In this document: one piece after another, positions 62,581 through 64,000 of the stretch | Layout of the letters: every line of letters starts with the position of its first letter | Numbering within the stretch: position 1 is the first letter of the stretch | Program-made: the position numbers and the translations under genes | Notes under the pieces: generated by a model | Database searches by the model: none | What the model was told of the DNA's origin: nothing | The model's input: the letters and a program-made list of their open reading frames with translations, nothing else | DNA from: Terracoccus luteus | Lineage (GTDB): Bacteria > Actinomycetota > Actinomycetes > Actinomycetales > Dermatophilaceae | DNA: 64,000 bases | Assembly: GCF_003635045.1 (NCBI RefSeq) | Contig: NZ_RBXT01000001.1 | Coordinates: 1,798,001 to 1,862,000, forward strand | Direction: 5' to 3'

Positions 62581-63392
62581 TGCTCGTCGAGCTCGGCAAG
62601 CTCTTCGGCCGCCGCCGCACGTGGGCCGCGGTCGTGCTGCTCAACGTCCTGCCCACCATCGTCGCGGTGACCCTGGCCTGGACCGGCATCGCGCCGCGGC
62701 CCGGCTCCGGCCCGGCGTTCCTGTCGGCGGTGCTCGCCGACGGCACCCTCTTCGCCATCGCCGCGCTCGCCATCGTGCTGCCCCTCTTCCTGCCCGTCGC
62801 CATCGCCGTCGTCGCCGGCGAGTCGATCGCGGGCGAGGCGCAGGCCGGCACCCTGCGCTACCTGCTCGTGCGGCCCGTCGGGCGCACACGTCTGCTCGTG
62901 CGCAAGCTCGGCGCCGTCGTCGCCTTCACCCTCGTCGCCGTGCTGTCGGTCGCCGGTGTGGGCTACGTCGTCGGGCGGCTGCTGCTCGGTGACGCCCCGG
63001 CATCCGGCTCGTTGCTCTCGCTGTCGGGCACCGCACTGACCCCGACCGAGGTCGCCTGGCGCACGGCCGTCGCCATCGGCTACATCACCGTCTCCATGCT
63101 CGGCGTCGCCGCGCTCGCCCTCTTCCTCTCCACCCTCACCGACTCACCGCAGTCGGCGAGCCTCGGGGCGATGGCCTTCCTCATCGGCAGCTCGCTGCTG
63201 CTCACGGTCGACGCCGCGCGGCCGCTGCAGCCGTACCTGCCGACGCGGTACTGGCTCTCGTTCGTCGACCTCTACCGCGACCCCGTGCTCTGGAGCGCCA
63301 TCGAGCGCGGCCTCGCGCTGCAGGCGGTGTACGTCGGCGTGTTCCTGCTCGCGGCGTGGGCCAACTTCACGACCCGCGACGTCACGAGCTGA
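62580..63392 (+). CDS. ABC-2 type transporter permease
   Basis: A 270-residue membrane protein with six TMs (for example TWAAVVLLNVLPTIVAVTLAW, LAIVLPLFLPVAIAVVAGE, GYITVSMLGVAALALFL). The cytoplasmic GESIAGEAQAGTLRYLLVRPVGRTRLLVRKLGAV is a hallmark of the ABC-2 export permeases (NosY/YxlG-like). The ATG shares a base with the ATPase stop (TGATG). The substrate is unknown. Confidence 0.88.
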   Translation: MLVELGKLFGRRRTWAAVVLLNVLPTIVAVTLAWTGIAPRPGSGPAFLSAVLADGTLFAIAALAIVLPLFLPVAIAVVAGESIAGEAQAGTLRYLLVRPVGRTRLLVRKLGAVVAFTLVAVLSVAGVGYVVGRLLLGDAPASGSLLSLSGTALTPTEVAWRTAVAIGYITVSMLGVAALALFLSTLTDSPQSASLGAMAFLIGSSLLLTVDAARPLQPYLPTRYWLSFVDLYRDPVLWSAIERGLALQAVYVGVFLLAAWANFTTRDVTS

Positions 63393-63409
63393 CGGATGCC
63401 GTGGGGCGG

Positions 63410-63478
63410 GTGCCGCCTCCGGGTGGCCGCCTCCGGGTGGCCGCCTCCGGGTGGCCGCCTCCGGGTGGCCGCCCGCGA
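63410..63478. repeat. 14-bp tandem repeats, GTGGCCGCCTCCGG
   Basis: About four to five units with period 14 between the convergent ABC permease and lipase-like genes; the first (GTGCCGCCTCCGG) lacks one base and the last units change to GTGGCCGCCCGCG. The minus strand reads CCGGAGGCGGCCAC, but no strong stem ending in T's is present. Confidence 0.8.
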
Positions 63479-63528
63479 ATGGCCGCCCGCGGCCGGGCGG
63501 CGCAGCGAGGTCGCGGCGGTGCGTCGGC

Positions 63529-64000
63529 TCAGGCGGCGCGCAGCCGGGCGCAGTCGACGGGTCGCCAGTCGGGCACCGGCCCGGCGCCGAGCGCCCCGGC
63601 GACCATCCCCTGCACCTGCCGGTCGGCCGGCAGGCCACCGTGTCGCACCCGCGACGAGGGGCAGATGCTCTGCAGCGACGGGCTGTCCGCGCCGTCGACG
63701 ACCGCCGTGCTGGGAGGGACGACGACCTCGTCGGCGTTCGACCACAACGACACGAGCACGGTGCCCTCGGGCAGCGGCTCGCGGTCGAGCCGGGTCAGCA
63801 ACGGGCTGTCGGGCACGAGCTGCCGGCAGGCCACCCCGCAGCTGTCCCCTCCGACGAGCGCACCGAGAGCGGCGAGATCGGTGCCGTGGTGGGGCGTGCC
63901 GAGGGTGACGAGCCGGCGCACCCGGCCCGCCCCCTCGCCGACGGTCCAGAGCCGGGCGACGACGCCGCCGGCCGAGTACCCGACGAGGTCGACGGTCGCG
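63529..64000 (-). CDS. Lipase-like alpha/beta hydrolase, N-terminus missing
   Basis: About 157 C-terminal codons of a hydrolase cut by the window end. The nucleophile elbow GYSAGGVVARLW (Ser in G-x-S-x-G) is near the visible start, then VTLGTPHHGTDLAAL as in triacylglycerol lipases and acyltransferases. The catalytic Asp is probably in VSLWSNADEVVVPP and His in SRVRHGGLPAD. Four Cys residues (DSCGVAC, ICPSS, DCARL) suggest disulfides and secretion, but the signal region is not in the window. Confidence 0.85.
   Translation of the reverse strand, partial: ATVDLVGYSAGGVVARLWTVGEGAGRVRRLVTLGTPHHGTDLAALGALVGGDSCGVACRQLVPDSPLLTRLDREPLPEGTVLVSLWSNADEVVVPPSTAVVDGADSPSLQSICPSSRVRHGGLPADRQVQGMVAGALGAGPVPDWRPVDCARLRAA

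Overview
This 64-kb window is chromosomal DNA from a very GC-rich actinobacterium, most likely in the Micrococcales and near the Intrasporangiaceae (a family-level inference from gene content and order). The evidence is strong GC bias at third codon positions, frequent GTG starts, many GTGA/ATGA/TGATG gene overlaps, and the actinobacterial order pyrR-pyrBC-carAB-pyrKD-pyrF / mihF-gmk-rpoZ-coaBC-metK-priA / def-fmt. Beside it lies the usual aroCKBQ / efp-nusB / alaS-ruvX-mltG-aroE block. No rRNA, tRNA, prophage, insertion sequence or CRISPR array was recognised.

Layout, left to right. 1-5,007: fmt (cut by the window edge), def, an MFS exporter with an ArsR-type regulator, a DHFR-like reductase and a saccharopine-dehydrogenase-like protein. 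5,008-5,602: gene-poor. 5,603-12,834: DUF429, priA, metK, coaBC, rpoZ, gmk, mihF. 12,954-24,059: a small secreted protein, then eight overlapping genes for pyrimidine synthesis led by pyrR with a probable PyrR-binding leader. 24,404-29,674: accessory genes (secreted M14 carboxypeptidase, two glycosyltransferases, a 2-hydroxyacid dehydrogenase). 29,720-33,157: nusB, efp and a HelD/HelR-type RNA polymerase recycling ATPase. 33,172-42,954: shikimate genes, an A24 prepilin peptidase, mltG, ruvX and alaS. 43,139-43,690: an eleven-unit tandem array. 43,817-49,962: a dipeptide/oligopeptide ABC importer. 50,268-64,000: rarA, an MMPL transporter, a GNAT protein, an NDH-2-like dehydrogenase, a secreted PNGase A-like glycoamidase, aspS, a LolA/RseB-like protein with an ABC exporter, and a lipase-like hydrolase cut by the right edge.

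How they work together: the left half is nucleotide, cofactor and replication housekeeping in long leftward operons; the centre is the shikimate pathway plus translation factors. The accessory genes form an outward-facing peptide and glycoprotein theme (carboxypeptidase, PNGase A-like enzyme, peptide importer, lipase-like hydrolase).

The least explained features are non-coding. Several intergenic tandem repeat families share submotifs (GCCGTGGCGGG and CGTCGAGA) and two have the same ~52-bp period. One repeat supplies the stop codon of the M14 peptidase. The 7-mer GGATGCC is strikingly frequent. At least seven genes have a TANNNT hexamer 6-7 nt before the start codon, as expected for leaderless mRNAs, and one of these promoters appears to feed a 7-codon upstream ORF overlapping a glycosyltransferase start.
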